DNA of 64,000 nucleotides from Fructobacillus tropaeoli (lineage in GTDB: Bacteria; Bacillota; Bacilli; Lactobacillales; Lactobacillaceae). Below are positions 47,960-56,354 of the stretch, one piece after another; position 1 is the first letter of the stretch; each line of letters begins with the position of its first letter. Under the pieces are notes generated by a model. It did no database searches. It saw only the letters and a program-made list of their open reading frames with translations, and was not told the origin of the DNA. The stretch spans positions 37,073 through 101,072 of the forward strand of contig NZ_DF968083.1 in the NCBI RefSeq assembly GCF_001047135.2, read 5' to 3'. A program made the position numbers and the translations under genes.

Positions 47960-48028
47960 AAAATCAGTACCTAAATATTATATCAAAACATTTTGAATAC
48001 TTCAACAATATTTTTTGAAATATTGTGA

Positions 48029-48110
<82 letters not shown>

Positions 48111-48275
48111 AAATCTTGACGTACCAGGCTAACTTTCGATTTTAAACAACCGACAGACGCTTTGGCAACCATTTAATAATACTGGATTTCTTTCTCATCG
48201 TCAAGTAAAACTTTAGAAAAAATCATTATTTTTTCAACAGCACGTCCACAGAGAATAACCAAGAAGCTCCCCCAT

Positions 48276-48308
48276 TCAAAAAGCACCACAGACAAAGCCT
48301 GTGGCGCT
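48276..48308 (-). terminator. terminator of the AI-2E transporter gene
   Basis: Minus strand: GCGCCACAGGC/GTCTGTGGTGC stem then T5. Confidence 0.8.
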
Positions 48309-48321
48309 GATTTATCAATTG

Positions 48322-49470
48322 TTATTCATTATCAAGGGTCTTCTTCGTTAATTCCGAAACAGACTGCTCTTTTCGTTGCGCTAGATGCAGTTTATAGGCA
48401 TATAGGATAATTGTTCGAGCAATCGCGTACACCGGCACAACAATGATCATGCCGACGATACCCCAAAGATTCCCAGCCCCAAGCAAGAGCAGCATCACCG
48501 TTAACGGATGAATCTTCAGGCTCTTACCAATCAAGGCTGGATAAATAATTGAACCGTTAACCTGCTGGACAATTGCCATCGTAATCACGATTCCGATGAC
48601 CATCTTCCAGGAAATCGATAAAGCAACCAAGACGGCCGGCACAACCCCGATAAAGGGTCCCACATAAGGAACGATGTTAGCGACTCCGGCAATGAAGCCA
48701 AGGAGCCAAATATATGGTAATCCGGTCATCCAATAACCAATACTCATGGCAAAGCCGACAAAGACCATCTGAATGGCCTGACCCGAAATATAGCGCTCAA
48801 TGGTCTTATCGAGTTGTCCCCCAAGTTCAAAGACGTCCTGCGCCTTGCTCTTTGGGAAGAAATTTTTGACCGTTGGCAAAAAGTGGTCCGCGTCGTTCAG
48901 CATATAAAAGAGAATGATTGGAACCATCAAAGCGTTGATGGTAAAAGAAGTCGCTCCCGCAATCACAGCTTGAAGAGTACCGGCAGTAATTGAGAGGACA
49001 GAAGTCCCATACTTGGTCACAGACGTCTTAATGTCAGTATCTGAAACCGAGATATTCATGCGCTTAAACCAGGGCTCCTTGACCATCTCATTAGCCAAAT
49101 CCTGCACGTGTTTGATAAACGATGGGATGGCATTAATCATATTCGTGATTTCGTTTAAAATCAGTGGTACAAAAATCACCAAAGCCCCACCAACCACAAT
49201 CAAGAACAAGGCAAAGGTAATCCAGACGGCCAAAAACCGAGGCATCTGCCAGTTTTTGATTCTGATTTTTTCAATTGCCTTTAAAATCGGCTTCAAAACG
49301 TAGTAGAAGAAGCCAGCAACCAATAGTGGCATAAAAACCGTGTTGGCAAAGACTGCAATCGGATGCATTAAAAAGTCAAAACGAAAGACTAAGAAAATTA
49401 AACAGGCTAGAGCCAGCGCCTCAATTGTCCAAAAGAATATGGTCCTTAATTTATCATTTGGAAACATCAT
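48322..49470 (-). CDS. AI-2E family transporter (PerM-like)
   Basis: Integral membrane protein of about 382 residues with seven to eight hydrophobic segments in the family pattern: three at the N-terminus, an extracytoplasmic helical domain (about 110-200), then PYIWLLGFIAGVANIVPYVGPFIG and GNLWGIVGMIIVVP, which are family hallmarks. Members export small solutes or act in Na+/H+ exchange; autoinducer export is shown only for some. Two ATGs (49470, 49467) follow GGGAG; it overlaps the mutY stop. Confidence 0.9.
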   Translation of the reverse strand: MMFPNDKLRTIFFWTIEALALACLIFLVFRFDFLMHPIAVFANTVFMPLLVAGFFYYVLKPILKAIEKIRIKNWQMPRFLAVWITFALFLIVVGGALVIFVPLILNEITNMINAIPSFIKHVQDLANEMVKEPWFKRMNISVSDTDIKTSVTKYGTSVLSITAGTLQAVIAGATSFTINALMVPIILFYMLNDADHFLPTVKNFFPKSKAQDVFELGGQLDKTIERYISGQAIQMVFVGFAMSIGYWMTGLPYIWLLGFIAGVANIVPYVGPFIGVVPAVLVALSISWKMVIGIVITMAIVQQVNGSIIYPALIGKSLKIHPLTVMLLLLGAGNLWGIVGMIIVVPVYAIARTIILYAYKLHLAQRKEQSVSELTKKTLDNE

Positions 49471-50503
49471 CAATCTCCCTTAATTGATCTAATAGCTTAT
49501 GTTGTACCTTCGGCAGGGCCAGTGCCTCTTGCTCCGCAGGCGACAGGAAGGCCATGTTGGTTGGCAAGTTCTGCTGATTTTTGACCGGTAAATCAACCAA
49601 CCAAATTTCCCAGCGGCGGTGAGAAAAGACGTGCACAACCGGCTTTAAAGTCAGTTGTTTTCCGGCCAATTCTTCGATTGACTCCACTTGCTTCAATGGC
49701 AAGGTCCAAAAATTAGCTAGCAGACCTGTTTTTGGTCGTTGCTCATACAACAACCGACCCTGTTCATCATATGCCACTTGAGCTTGATAAATCTGTCGCA
49801 CTGGCTTTTTCTTTTTTGTCTTCACCGGATACTGGTCCTCAACCCCATCTCGAAAGGCCGCGTTATATTTTTTAACGGGTGAATGCAGGGTATCCGGATT
49901 ATCCGTCTTCATATAGGTTGTGCCCAAGTCCATAATTGCTTGGTTAAAGTCACCAGGCCTCTCTGGGTCAACGATTGGTTCAATTGCTTGATAAAAGACC
50001 TTACGGGTTTTTGGTTGCGCAATATCATCGTCAATCTTCAACAGGCGGGAAAAGACTCGAAAGAAATTACCGTCAATGGCTGGTACTACTTGACCAAAAG
50101 CAATCGAGGCAATCGCCGCTGCCGTATAGGGCCCAACCCCAGGCAAGTCCTGGAGGTCATCATATGATTCTGGCCAGTGACCCTGAAGGTCATTGACTAC
50201 ATACTTAGCCGCCTTATGTAGGTTTCTAGCCCGTGAATAATAACCGAGCCCTTCCCAAAGTTTTAAGACCAAATCTTCATCAGCAGCAGCCAAATCAGCC
50301 ACCGTTGGCAAAGCTTCCATGAAGCGGTTAAAATAGGTGATGACCGTATCAACTCTGGTCTGCTGGAGCATTAACTCCGAGACTAGAATTCGATAAGGAT
50401 CCGTGTTTTGTCGCCAAGGCAAAGCTGCTCGACCCTCTTGGTCGTACCAGGCAAGCAAGTCTTTGCGAAAGGCGTTGATTGTCGTTTGATTCCAATTCTC
50501 CAT
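49454..50503 (-). CDS. mutY: A/G-specific adenine glycosylase lacking the iron-sulfur cluster
   Basis: Removes adenine mispaired with 8-oxoG. The catalytic core is intact: LPWRQNTDPYRILVSELMLQQTRVDTV with the Glu, the helix-hairpin-helix LPGVGPYTAAA, and the catalytic Asp in VPAIDGN. A NUDIX-like C-terminal domain (about 230-345) recognises 8-oxoG. The four-Cys [4Fe-4S] loop that normally follows MDLG is absent: the region reads MDLGTTYMKTDNPDTL without Cys. Clusterless MutY is known in some lactobacilli. ATG 50503 is preferred: the extended -10 TGCTATAAT ends seven bases upstream, which implies a leaderless mRNA. Confidence 0.94.
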   Translation of the reverse strand: MENWNQTTINAFRKDLLAWYDQEGRAALPWRQNTDPYRILVSELMLQQTRVDTVITYFNRFMEALPTVADLAAADEDLVLKLWEGLGYYSRARNLHKAAKYVVNDLQGHWPESYDDLQDLPGVGPYTAAAIASIAFGQVVPAIDGNFFRVFSRLLKIDDDIAQPKTRKVFYQAIEPIVDPERPGDFNQAIMDLGTTYMKTDNPDTLHSPVKKYNAAFRDGVEDQYPVKTKKKKPVRQIYQAQVAYDEQGRLLYEQRPKTGLLANFWTLPLKQVESIEELAGKQLTLKPVVHVFSHRRWEIWLVDLPVKNQQNLPTNMAFLSPAEQEALALPKVQHKLLDQLREIDDVSK

Positions 50504-50520
50504 AACCACTATTATAGCAC

Positions 50521-50549
50521 TTGAAAACCAATCTCTTATCAGGTATAAT
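50521..50549 (+). promoter_or_regulatory. promoter of the 49-residue basic protein
   Basis: TTGAAA (50521-50526), 17 bases, TATAAT (50544-50549): near-consensus. It lies back to back with the mutY extended -10 (about 50511-50519). Confidence 0.9.
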
Positions 50550-50597
50550 TGTTTTCTGTACGATACATTTATTTTATCTAATATAAGGAGTTACACC

Positions 50598-50747
50598 ATG
50601 GCAGTTAAGACACCATTGAATTCATTTGCCCGCGGCCGTAAGGTCGGACACGACTCTTCTAAGAAGAAGCGTCAAGCTGCTGTTGCTCAATTGCAACAAT
50701 GGGCTAAGGGAAAGACAACAGAAATCCCTAACACAAGCACTAAGTAA
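50598..50747 (+). CDS. small basic protein of unknown function
   Basis: Forty-nine residues, MAVKTPLNSFARGRKVGHDSSKKKRQ..., strongly basic in the first half with a short Gln/Ala helix (AAVAQLQQW) in the second. I recognise no family. Translation looks efficient: AAGGAG seven bases upstream, a near-consensus promoter, codons typical of highly expressed genes, and its own terminator. Those properties fit a ribosome- or nucleic-acid-associated protein. It has no Cys and no membrane segment. Confidence 0.8.
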   Translation: MAVKTPLNSFARGRKVGHDSSKKKRQAAVAQLQQWAKGKTTEIPNTSTK

Positions 50748-50748
50748 G

Positions 50749-50781
50749 GAAAACTAGCGTTCAGCTAGTTTTTTTTCTTGA
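50749..50781 (+). terminator. terminator of the 49-residue gene
   Basis: AAAACTAGC-GTTCA-GCTAGTTTT followed by T. Confidence 0.92.
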
Positions 50782-50873
50782 TTTTTTCATAAATCTGAAG
50801 AAAACTGCTTGTCTTGCCTGGCGGCCATGCTTATACTAAATGTTGAGCAATCACTTATTTGGAGACCAAACCT

Positions 50874-51542
50874 ATGATTATTTCCGTCGAAAATAAACAA
50901 CGCCGCCGGGCAGTCTTTGCCACCCTGCTCTTTATCGTTCTGGCCGTTTTAATTGGCACCAATGCGTCTTTTTTGTATGAAATGAATGAGTCAGTTCGCT
51001 TCTTTATGACTGGAATTCAAACGAGTTACGGTAATGCTATTATGTCGGCAGCAACCTTCTTAGGTTCGCCACTCATGTGTCTAATTTATGCCGTCCTCTT
51101 AGCAAGCGTCCTACTTTTGGCAAACTTAAAAATCCCGGCATTTTGGGTAATCTTTACCGCCTTTGGTCAAATTATTTTGACCCAAATCATTAAGTTCTTT
51201 ATTCATGCCTCGCGCCCCGTTGGTCACCTCTTAACGGACACCGGCTACTCATTCCCGTCACAACACGTCGTTGCTATTTGGTCAATCGTTTTTATCCTGT
51301 TCTTGTTGGTGACACCAAACATTAATTCGATGATCTTACGGATTTTGATTGACTGGATTTTAATTACCCTGGCGCTGATGGTTATGCTCTCGCGACTCTA
51401 CTTTTCTTCGCAATTCGCCTCAGACGTCATTGCCGGCTACCTACTTGCCTACGCTTGGGTCGTCCTCTGCGCTAGCCTTTATCCGACAGTCGCAACCACA
51501 TTGAAGAAAAATTTTTGGGCGTTCAAAGAACAAGAAATTTAA
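50874..51542 (+). CDS. PAP2-like membrane protein with altered active site
   Basis: About 222 residues with six membrane segments, in the phosphatidic acid phosphatase type 2 fold. The three motif positions are found: KFFIHASRP (motif 1), PSQH (usual PSGH, motif 2) and SRLYFSSQFASD (motif 3), where the catalytic His is replaced by Gln. Loss of the nucleophilic His predicts no phosphatase activity, or a new role. ATG 50874 is chosen (GGAG nine bases upstream) over a TTG at 50859 that covers the ribosome site. Confidence 0.82.
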   Translation: MIISVENKQRRRAVFATLLFIVLAVLIGTNASFLYEMNESVRFFMTGIQTSYGNAIMSAATFLGSPLMCLIYAVLLASVLLLANLKIPAFWVIFTAFGQIILTQIIKFFIHASRPVGHLLTDTGYSFPSQHVVAIWSIVFILFLLVTPNINSMILRILIDWILITLALMVMLSRLYFSSQFASDVIAGYLLAYAWVVLCASLYPTVATTLKKNFWAFKEQEI

Positions 51543-51551
51543 TATTGATCA

Positions 51552-51583
51552 GACTCAGTCGCTAACGACCGAGTCTTTTTTAT
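51552..51583 (+). terminator. terminator of the PAP2-like gene
   Basis: GACTCAGTCG and CGACCGAGTC pair with one bulge, followed by T6. Confidence 0.85.
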
Positions 51584-51631
51584 TTGTCATGCAAAAACAT
51601 GATCCACTAAAAATCAGCCCACCCTTCAAAC

Positions 51632-51665
51632 AAAAAAATGCCCACCGCTTTGAGCGGTGGGCATT
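51632..51665 (-). terminator. terminator of nrdF
   Basis: Minus strand: TGCCCACCGCTC/GAGCGGTGGGCA with A/T flanks and T7. Confidence 0.92.
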
Positions 51666-51681
51666 CTGATTTGTTAGAAGT

Positions 51682-52656
51682 TTAGTCTTCCTTATAATCG
51701 TCATCAGACATGGCTTCAACTTGTCCCAACAAGTAACCATTACCAACTCCTGAGAAGAAGTCGTGGTTTGATGTGGAAGTTGAAATACCATTCATCACAA
51801 CTGGGTTAACCTGGTCGGCGTTGTCTGGGAACAATGGTTCCTGTCCCAAGTTCATCAAGGCCTTGTTGGCGTTGTAGCGCAAGAAGACCAAGACGTCATC
51901 CGTCCAACCAATTTGATCATAAATTTCGTGGGTAAACTTTTCTTCGTTGTCGTACAAATCGTACAACAAGTCATACATCCAAGTCTTCATTTCTTCTTGT
52001 TCCGCTTCTGAAAGCTTGTTAAAGCCGATTTGGAACTTGTAACCGATGTAAGTACCGTGCACAGACTCATCACGCAAAATCAGCTTGATGATTTCGGCAA
52101 CGTTCAGCATCCGGTTGTGGCCCAAGTAGTACAAAGGCGTGTAGAAACCTGAGTAGAACAAGAAAGTTTCCAAGAAGACCGAAGCAACCTTCTTTTGCAA
52201 TGGTGTACCATTTTGGTAAACATCATTAATCTTGTTCGCCTTGTACTGCAAGAATTCATCATGATCGGCCCATTCGAAGGTCGCATCAATCTCTGACTTG
52301 TCGTTCAACGTTTCAAAGATTGAAGAATATGACTTGGCGTGAACAGATTCCATAAATTGGATGTTGTTCAAAACCGCTTCTTCCTTTTGGTTAACTGCAT
52401 CGCGACGCAATGAAGCCATTCCGTCCTGTGACTGCAATGTATCCAAGGTCGTCAAACCACCGAAGACCAAGTTATAAACCCGGCGTTCCGTATCATTCAA
52501 ATCACCACGCCAGTTGCGCAAGTCGTTTGAAATTGGGACACGGGTATCCAACCAGAATTGTTGGGTCAACTTTTCCCAGGTAGCCTTATCCAAGGCGTCC
52601 TCAATGTCGTTCCAGTTAATGGCAGTATATGAGCCGTTATTCACGTGTTCAACCAT
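51682..52656 (-). CDS. nrdF: class Ib ribonucleotide reductase small subunit
   Basis: R2F subunit (324 residues) that holds the Mn/Fe tyrosyl-radical cofactor. Metal-ligand helices are visible: the EAVLNNIQFMESVHAKSYS (Glu, His) and DESVHGTYIGYKF (Glu, His) pairs, and the radical Tyr in the YSSI region. It follows nrdI by one base and ends the cluster with a terminator. Confidence 0.96.
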   Translation of the reverse strand: MVEHVNNGSYTAINWNDIEDALDKATWEKLTQQFWLDTRVPISNDLRNWRGDLNDTERRVYNLVFGGLTTLDTLQSQDGMASLRRDAVNQKEEAVLNNIQFMESVHAKSYSSIFETLNDKSEIDATFEWADHDEFLQYKANKINDVYQNGTPLQKKVASVFLETFLFYSGFYTPLYYLGHNRMLNVAEIIKLILRDESVHGTYIGYKFQIGFNKLSEAEQEEMKTWMYDLLYDLYDNEEKFTHEIYDQIGWTDDVLVFLRYNANKALMNLGQEPLFPDNADQVNPVVMNGISTSTSNHDFFSGVGNGYLLGQVEAMSDDDYKED

Positions 52657-52657
52657 G

Positions 52658-53098
52658 TTATTCTCCTAATGTTTCCGTGATGCTTTGGTAAATTTTTTCT
52701 GCGTCGTAAGAAGTCCCACGTAACTCGTAGTCTCCAATCACCGGTACCTGATACTTTTTGGCGTAGCGCTTCGCAGTCAAAATATATTGATCGTTAAAGT
52801 TGCGGTTCCCCGATCCAACTACACCCCTTATTAGTGTAGCATTGTCTTCAAAATCAATATAGTCTGCGAGTGCGTTCGTAAAGATTTCGATTACTGCAGG
52901 GCCGGTACCGGTACCGCCCGTCAAGTAGGTTGGTACAATCGCCACAAAGGGTTGGTGTTCAGCTTCATAATCGGTTTCATCACCGACTACTTTAGCGTCA
53001 ATCATGTCACCTTTTTCTTCAGCAACCGCTTGCAGCTTATTAATAAACGACTGTGTATTGCCCTCAATGCTGGCATATAAAAGTCGGTATGTTGCCAT
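52658..53098 (-). CDS. nrdI: flavoprotein NrdI
   Basis: NrdI (146 residues) is the flavodoxin-like protein that supplies oxidant to assemble the dimanganese cofactor of NrdF. ASIEGNTQSF (phosphate loop), PTYLTGGTG and VVGSGNRNFNDQY are characteristic. Start ATG 53098 is chosen (MATYRLLYASIEGN; GAAAGGAAA upstream). It is the first gene after a separate promoter in the nrdE-nrdI gap. Confidence 0.95.
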   Translation of the reverse strand: MATYRLLYASIEGNTQSFINKLQAVAEEKGDMIDAKVVGDETDYEAEHQPFVAIVPTYLTGGTGTGPAVIEIFTNALADYIDFEDNATLIRGVVGSGNRNFNDQYILTAKRYAKKYQVPVIGDYELRGTSYDAEKIYQSITETLGE

Positions 53099-53191
53099 CG
53101 GACTTTCCTTTCTAAACAGCGTAGGCTGTTTGTCAGAACTTTGAATTAGAATCATTTGATAATATTTGAACAAAGTTCATGCAACGTATTC

Positions 53192-53220
53192 AATTTAACA
53201 GCTAGGTTGACAGCCGTCAA
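53192..53220 (-). promoter_or_regulatory. promoter of nrdIF
   Basis: Minus strand: TTGACG (53215-53220), 17 bases, TAAATT (53192-53197), about 90 bases before the nrdI ATG. Confidence 0.65.
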
Positions 53221-53236
53221 CCCCTAAAATATGTAC

Positions 53237-53336
53237 GACTGAGCAGTGCTCAGTCATTTGTGAACCCGGTAAACAAGACCAGGCTAACGGTTGAACACTT
53301 ATTCACAATCGCATTTTGTTAGAAAAATTTTCTAAC
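53237..53336. promoter_or_regulatory. two perfect 19-base palindromes in the nrdE-nrdI gap
   Basis: GACTGAGCAGTGCTCAGTC (53237-53255) and GTTAGAAAAATTTTCTAAC (53318-53336) each have 9-bp arms around a single base. The first lies 16 bases upstream of the nrdI -35. Neither is followed by a T-run. They look like protein-binding sites rather than terminators, though the second could act as a processing stem after nrdE. Confidence 0.65.
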
Positions 53337-53377
53337 TTAAATTCCTGTAAGCGTATCCAATTAGAATTAAATCGTCA

Positions 53378-55549
53378 TTAAATTGAGCAAGACTCACATT
53401 CGTTGATACCAGCCTCTTGGTTATCATCCGTATATGTTCGAACATAGTACAGAGACTTGATGCCCTTCTTGTAAGCATAATTACGCAACTTAGACAAATC
53501 ACGTGTGGTCATCTTCTCCGTCCGACCATTCTTCCAGTCATAAAGACCTTCCGGAATCGTTGAGCGCATGAAGAATGTCAAAGACATTCCCTGGTCAACG
53601 TGTGGCTGAGCGGCTGCATAAATATCAATGACCTTTTTCATGTTCGTGTCATAGGCAGAAACATAGTAAGGCAACGTCTCATTTGACAGACCAGGTGCTG
53701 GGTAGTAAACCTTCCCAATCATTCCTTCTTGACGTTCTTCAATCTTGTTAACGATTGGCAACAAAGAAGCCGTGGTGTTATTGACGTATGAGATTGAACC
53801 AGTTGGCGCTACCGCGTGACGGTAAGCGTTGTACAAACCGTTCTTTTGCACTTGATCGCGCAATTCTGCCCAGTCTTCCTTCGTTGGTACTGGCAGGTTA
53901 GCAAACAGTTCCTTCACCTTATCAGTCTCTGGGCCCCAATCTTGGCTGACATACTTTTCAAAGTATGTGCCGTCAGCGTAAGCTGATTTGTCAAAGTCCT
54001 TGAAAGTTTCTTGACGATCCAATGCGATGTTCATTGAAGCCTTCAATGAGTAGAAGTTCAATGTCATAAAGAAGACCTTGGTAAAGTCCAACGATTCTTT
54101 ATCACCATACATCATCTTATTTTGAGCAAAGAAGGCCGCCAGACCCATGGCACCCAAACCAACGGCGTGGTTTTGTTGGTTACCATTTTGTACGGATGGA
54201 ACCACGTTCAAATTAGATTGTTCAGAAACAAATGACAGAGCGCGGATCATCGCATCGACAGAGCCGGCGAAATCATCCGTCTTCATCATGTTAACGATGT
54301 TGATTGAACCCAAGTTACATGAGATATCCTCACCTAAGGTTGTATATTCCTGTTCATCGTCAATGGTTGAAGGTGTTTGCACCTGCAAAATTTCAGAACA
54401 AAGATTTGATGAAATGACCTTTCCAGCAACTGGGTTAGCACGGTTAACTGTATCGATGTTCACGATGTAAGGGTAACCGGATTCTTGCTGAAGCTTTGAA
54501 ATTTCTTCTTCAATCGTTCGGGCAGGAATCATCTTCTTCGTGATTTTGTCGTTCTTCAACATGTTGTCATATTCGGCAGTGATATCAACATAGTTGAATG
54601 GCATGCCGTACTCGCGTTCAACATCAACTGGTGAGAACAAGGCCATTTCTTGGCCCTTTTCAATCAAGTCGTAGTACTTGTCGGGCACAATCAAGCCCAA
54701 TGACAGGGTCTTCACGCGGACCTTTTCGTCGGCGTTTTCCTTCTTGGTAGCCAAGAAGGTCATCAAATCAGGATGGAAGATGTTCAAGTAAACAACACCG
54801 GCTCCCTGACGGGCTCCAACCTGTGAAGAAAAAGTAAAGGAATCTTCTAACAACTTCATCACTGGCACAATCCCACCAGCAGAATTGGCAATGCCCATCA
54901 CCGGTGCGCCAGCTTCACGAAGGTTTGAGAGATTGATCCCAACTCCCCCACCCATCTTTGACAACTGCAAAGCTGAGTTGATTGTTCGGCCGATGGAGTT
55001 CATGTCATCGCTTGTTTGCAAAACGAAACAAGAAACCAATTCACCACGACGAGCACGACCAGCATTCAAAAATGATGGTGTTGCCGGTTGGTAGCGCTGG
55101 TGAATCATTTCATTGGCCAAGGCCATCGCTAAGTTCTCATCACCGTTAGCGTAGAACAAAGCATTCAAGGCAACGCGGTCCAAGTAAGATTCAACATAGT
55201 AAGCCTTGTCGTTCGTCTTTTGCGCATATTGGTTGTAGAACTTAAAGGCCGCCATAAAGGAACTAAAGTGGAAGTCTTGTTCCTCTAAGAAGTCATACAT
55301 CTTGTTGATGAAGGCCATGTCATATTTTTTGACCAGGCCCTTATCCAAAAAGTCGTTTTCAATCAACCAATCGTAATGAGCTTCAACAGAGTCAAACCGC
55401 TTTAAGTTTGGTTCAACGTTTTCCTTCATGAAGGCTGCCAAAGCTTCCTGATCCTTGTTCAACTGAATCTGGTTGTCCTTTGGAATATTGATTTCGTTAT
55501 TTAAATCAAAATAGGTAACCTGTGTAAGGTCAAGATCCAATAATGACAT
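53378..55549 (-). CDS. nrdE: class Ib ribonucleotide reductase large subunit
   Basis: R1E catalytic subunit (723 residues) reducing NDPs to dNDPs, with NrdH as electron donor. Blocks: TPSFLNAGRARRGELVSCF (active-site Cys), the NLCSEI Cys and the SCNLGSINI region (about residue 380-400), ATP-cone-free N-terminus as in class Ib, and the C-terminal INECESCSI with the redox Cys pair. GGAG upstream of the ATG. A terminator-like stem separates it from nrdH, so its level may be set by partial read-through. Confidence 0.97.
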   Translation of the reverse strand: MSLLDLDLTQVTYFDLNNEINIPKDNQIQLNKDQEALAAFMKENVEPNLKRFDSVEAHYDWLIENDFLDKGLVKKYDMAFINKMYDFLEEQDFHFSSFMAAFKFYNQYAQKTNDKAYYVESYLDRVALNALFYANGDENLAMALANEMIHQRYQPATPSFLNAGRARRGELVSCFVLQTSDDMNSIGRTINSALQLSKMGGGVGINLSNLREAGAPVMGIANSAGGIVPVMKLLEDSFTFSSQVGARQGAGVVYLNIFHPDLMTFLATKKENADEKVRVKTLSLGLIVPDKYYDLIEKGQEMALFSPVDVEREYGMPFNYVDITAEYDNMLKNDKITKKMIPARTIEEEISKLQQESGYPYIVNIDTVNRANPVAGKVISSNLCSEILQVQTPSTIDDEQEYTTLGEDISCNLGSINIVNMMKTDDFAGSVDAMIRALSFVSEQSNLNVVPSVQNGNQQNHAVGLGAMGLAAFFAQNKMMYGDKESLDFTKVFFMTLNFYSLKASMNIALDRQETFKDFDKSAYADGTYFEKYVSQDWGPETDKVKELFANLPVPTKEDWAELRDQVQKNGLYNAYRHAVAPTGSISYVNNTTASLLPIVNKIEERQEGMIGKVYYPAPGLSNETLPYYVSAYDTNMKKVIDIYAAAQPHVDQGMSLTFFMRSTIPEGLYDWKNGRTEKMTTRDLSKLRNYAYKKGIKSLYYVRTYTDDNQEAGINECESCSI

Positions 55550-55591
55550 ATAATTCTCCTCGTTTTTTATAATTTGTTCGTTTTCCCCTTA

Positions 55592-55636
55592 AGAAGAAAA
55601 ATTCCGCATAGACCAATCAGGACTAGGCGGAAAAAA
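55592..55636 (-). terminator. terminator-like stem between nrdH and nrdE
   Basis: Minus strand: CCGCCTAG...CTATGCGG imperfect stem followed by AATTTTTC. It may attenuate transcription into nrdE. Confidence 0.55.
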
Positions 55637-55654
55637 TCGTGACACTAAAAAAAC

Positions 55655-55885
55655 TTAGGCCGTCAAAGACTTCAAGGCGTCAGGTTGAAAACCAGAGAAG
55701 GCTTCCTGACCAGCAATTTGAACAACAGGTGTCTGCTTAAAACCAGCATCCTTCAATTGAGCAAGATACTCTGGTTGTTCTTCGATATTAATTTCTTCGT
55801 AGCCAACCCCCATGCTGTCGAGGTAGCGTTTTGTCATCTTGCACTGTACACAATTATTTTTGGTAAAGACCGTTACTTGAGCCAT
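55655..55885 (-). CDS. nrdH: glutaredoxin-like protein NrdH
   Basis: NrdH (76 residues) is the thioredoxin-like reductant of the class Ib enzyme. The redox motif CVQC lies at residues 11-14 and the FSGFQPD motif near the C-terminus. ATG 55885 (MAQVTVFTK) is chosen; an earlier in-frame start adds a sequence foreign to the family. First gene of the nrd cluster. Confidence 0.95.
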   Translation of the reverse strand: MAQVTVFTKNNCVQCKMTKRYLDSMGVGYEEINIEEQPEYLAQLKDAGFKQTPVVQIAGQEAFSGFQPDALKSLTA

Positions 55886-56354
55886 ACTTTTGGTCCCACT
55901 TTCTTTTATATTTTTCAAGCAATTCCCTGTCGCACCAGCATTTACAAGCACTAACAAGCAATTGAGCTAATTACTAGTTTAGCCGATTTTTCTTAGAGTT
56001 CAAGGCCTAAAACTGTCCGCACAAACATTTGTTCGCCTAAAGGCCTTTCTAATAGGCTTTTGATTTTGCATATTTTTTAATTCACAATATTCACTGTATT
56101 TTTAAAAGCGCAATCTAATCCCTTTTGTTGAAACAAGTGCGCTTACTTTGCCCCTATATTAGCGCCTTTTTTTGTCAAACAAAAAGAATTTTGCTTGTGA
56201 AATCAGTCTGGCCAAGAATACTAGACCAATTCTAACGACAAACAAGATTATCTTTTCCGTTTCATAAGCTTTGCCAATAAAGATTATCTTTTTTGTTTCA
56301 GAAAGTTTGCTATAATAGAGGAAATATCTAAATTATATAAGTGAGGTAATAACT
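55886..56354. promoter_or_regulatory. divergent nrdH / CNNM control region with direct repeats
   Basis: No gene lies in this 470-base stretch. TCACAATATTCACTGT (56082-56097) matches the NrdR box at about 12 of 16 positions, and ACAAATGTTTGT near 56026-56037 (minus) is a weaker second box. Two 31-base direct repeats, 26 of 31 identical, start at 56244 and 56280; the second runs directly into the extended -10 TGCTATAAT (56309-56317) of the plus-strand gene. CTAGACCAATT (56231-56241) is the complement of the GntR-like half-site. Confidence 0.6.
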
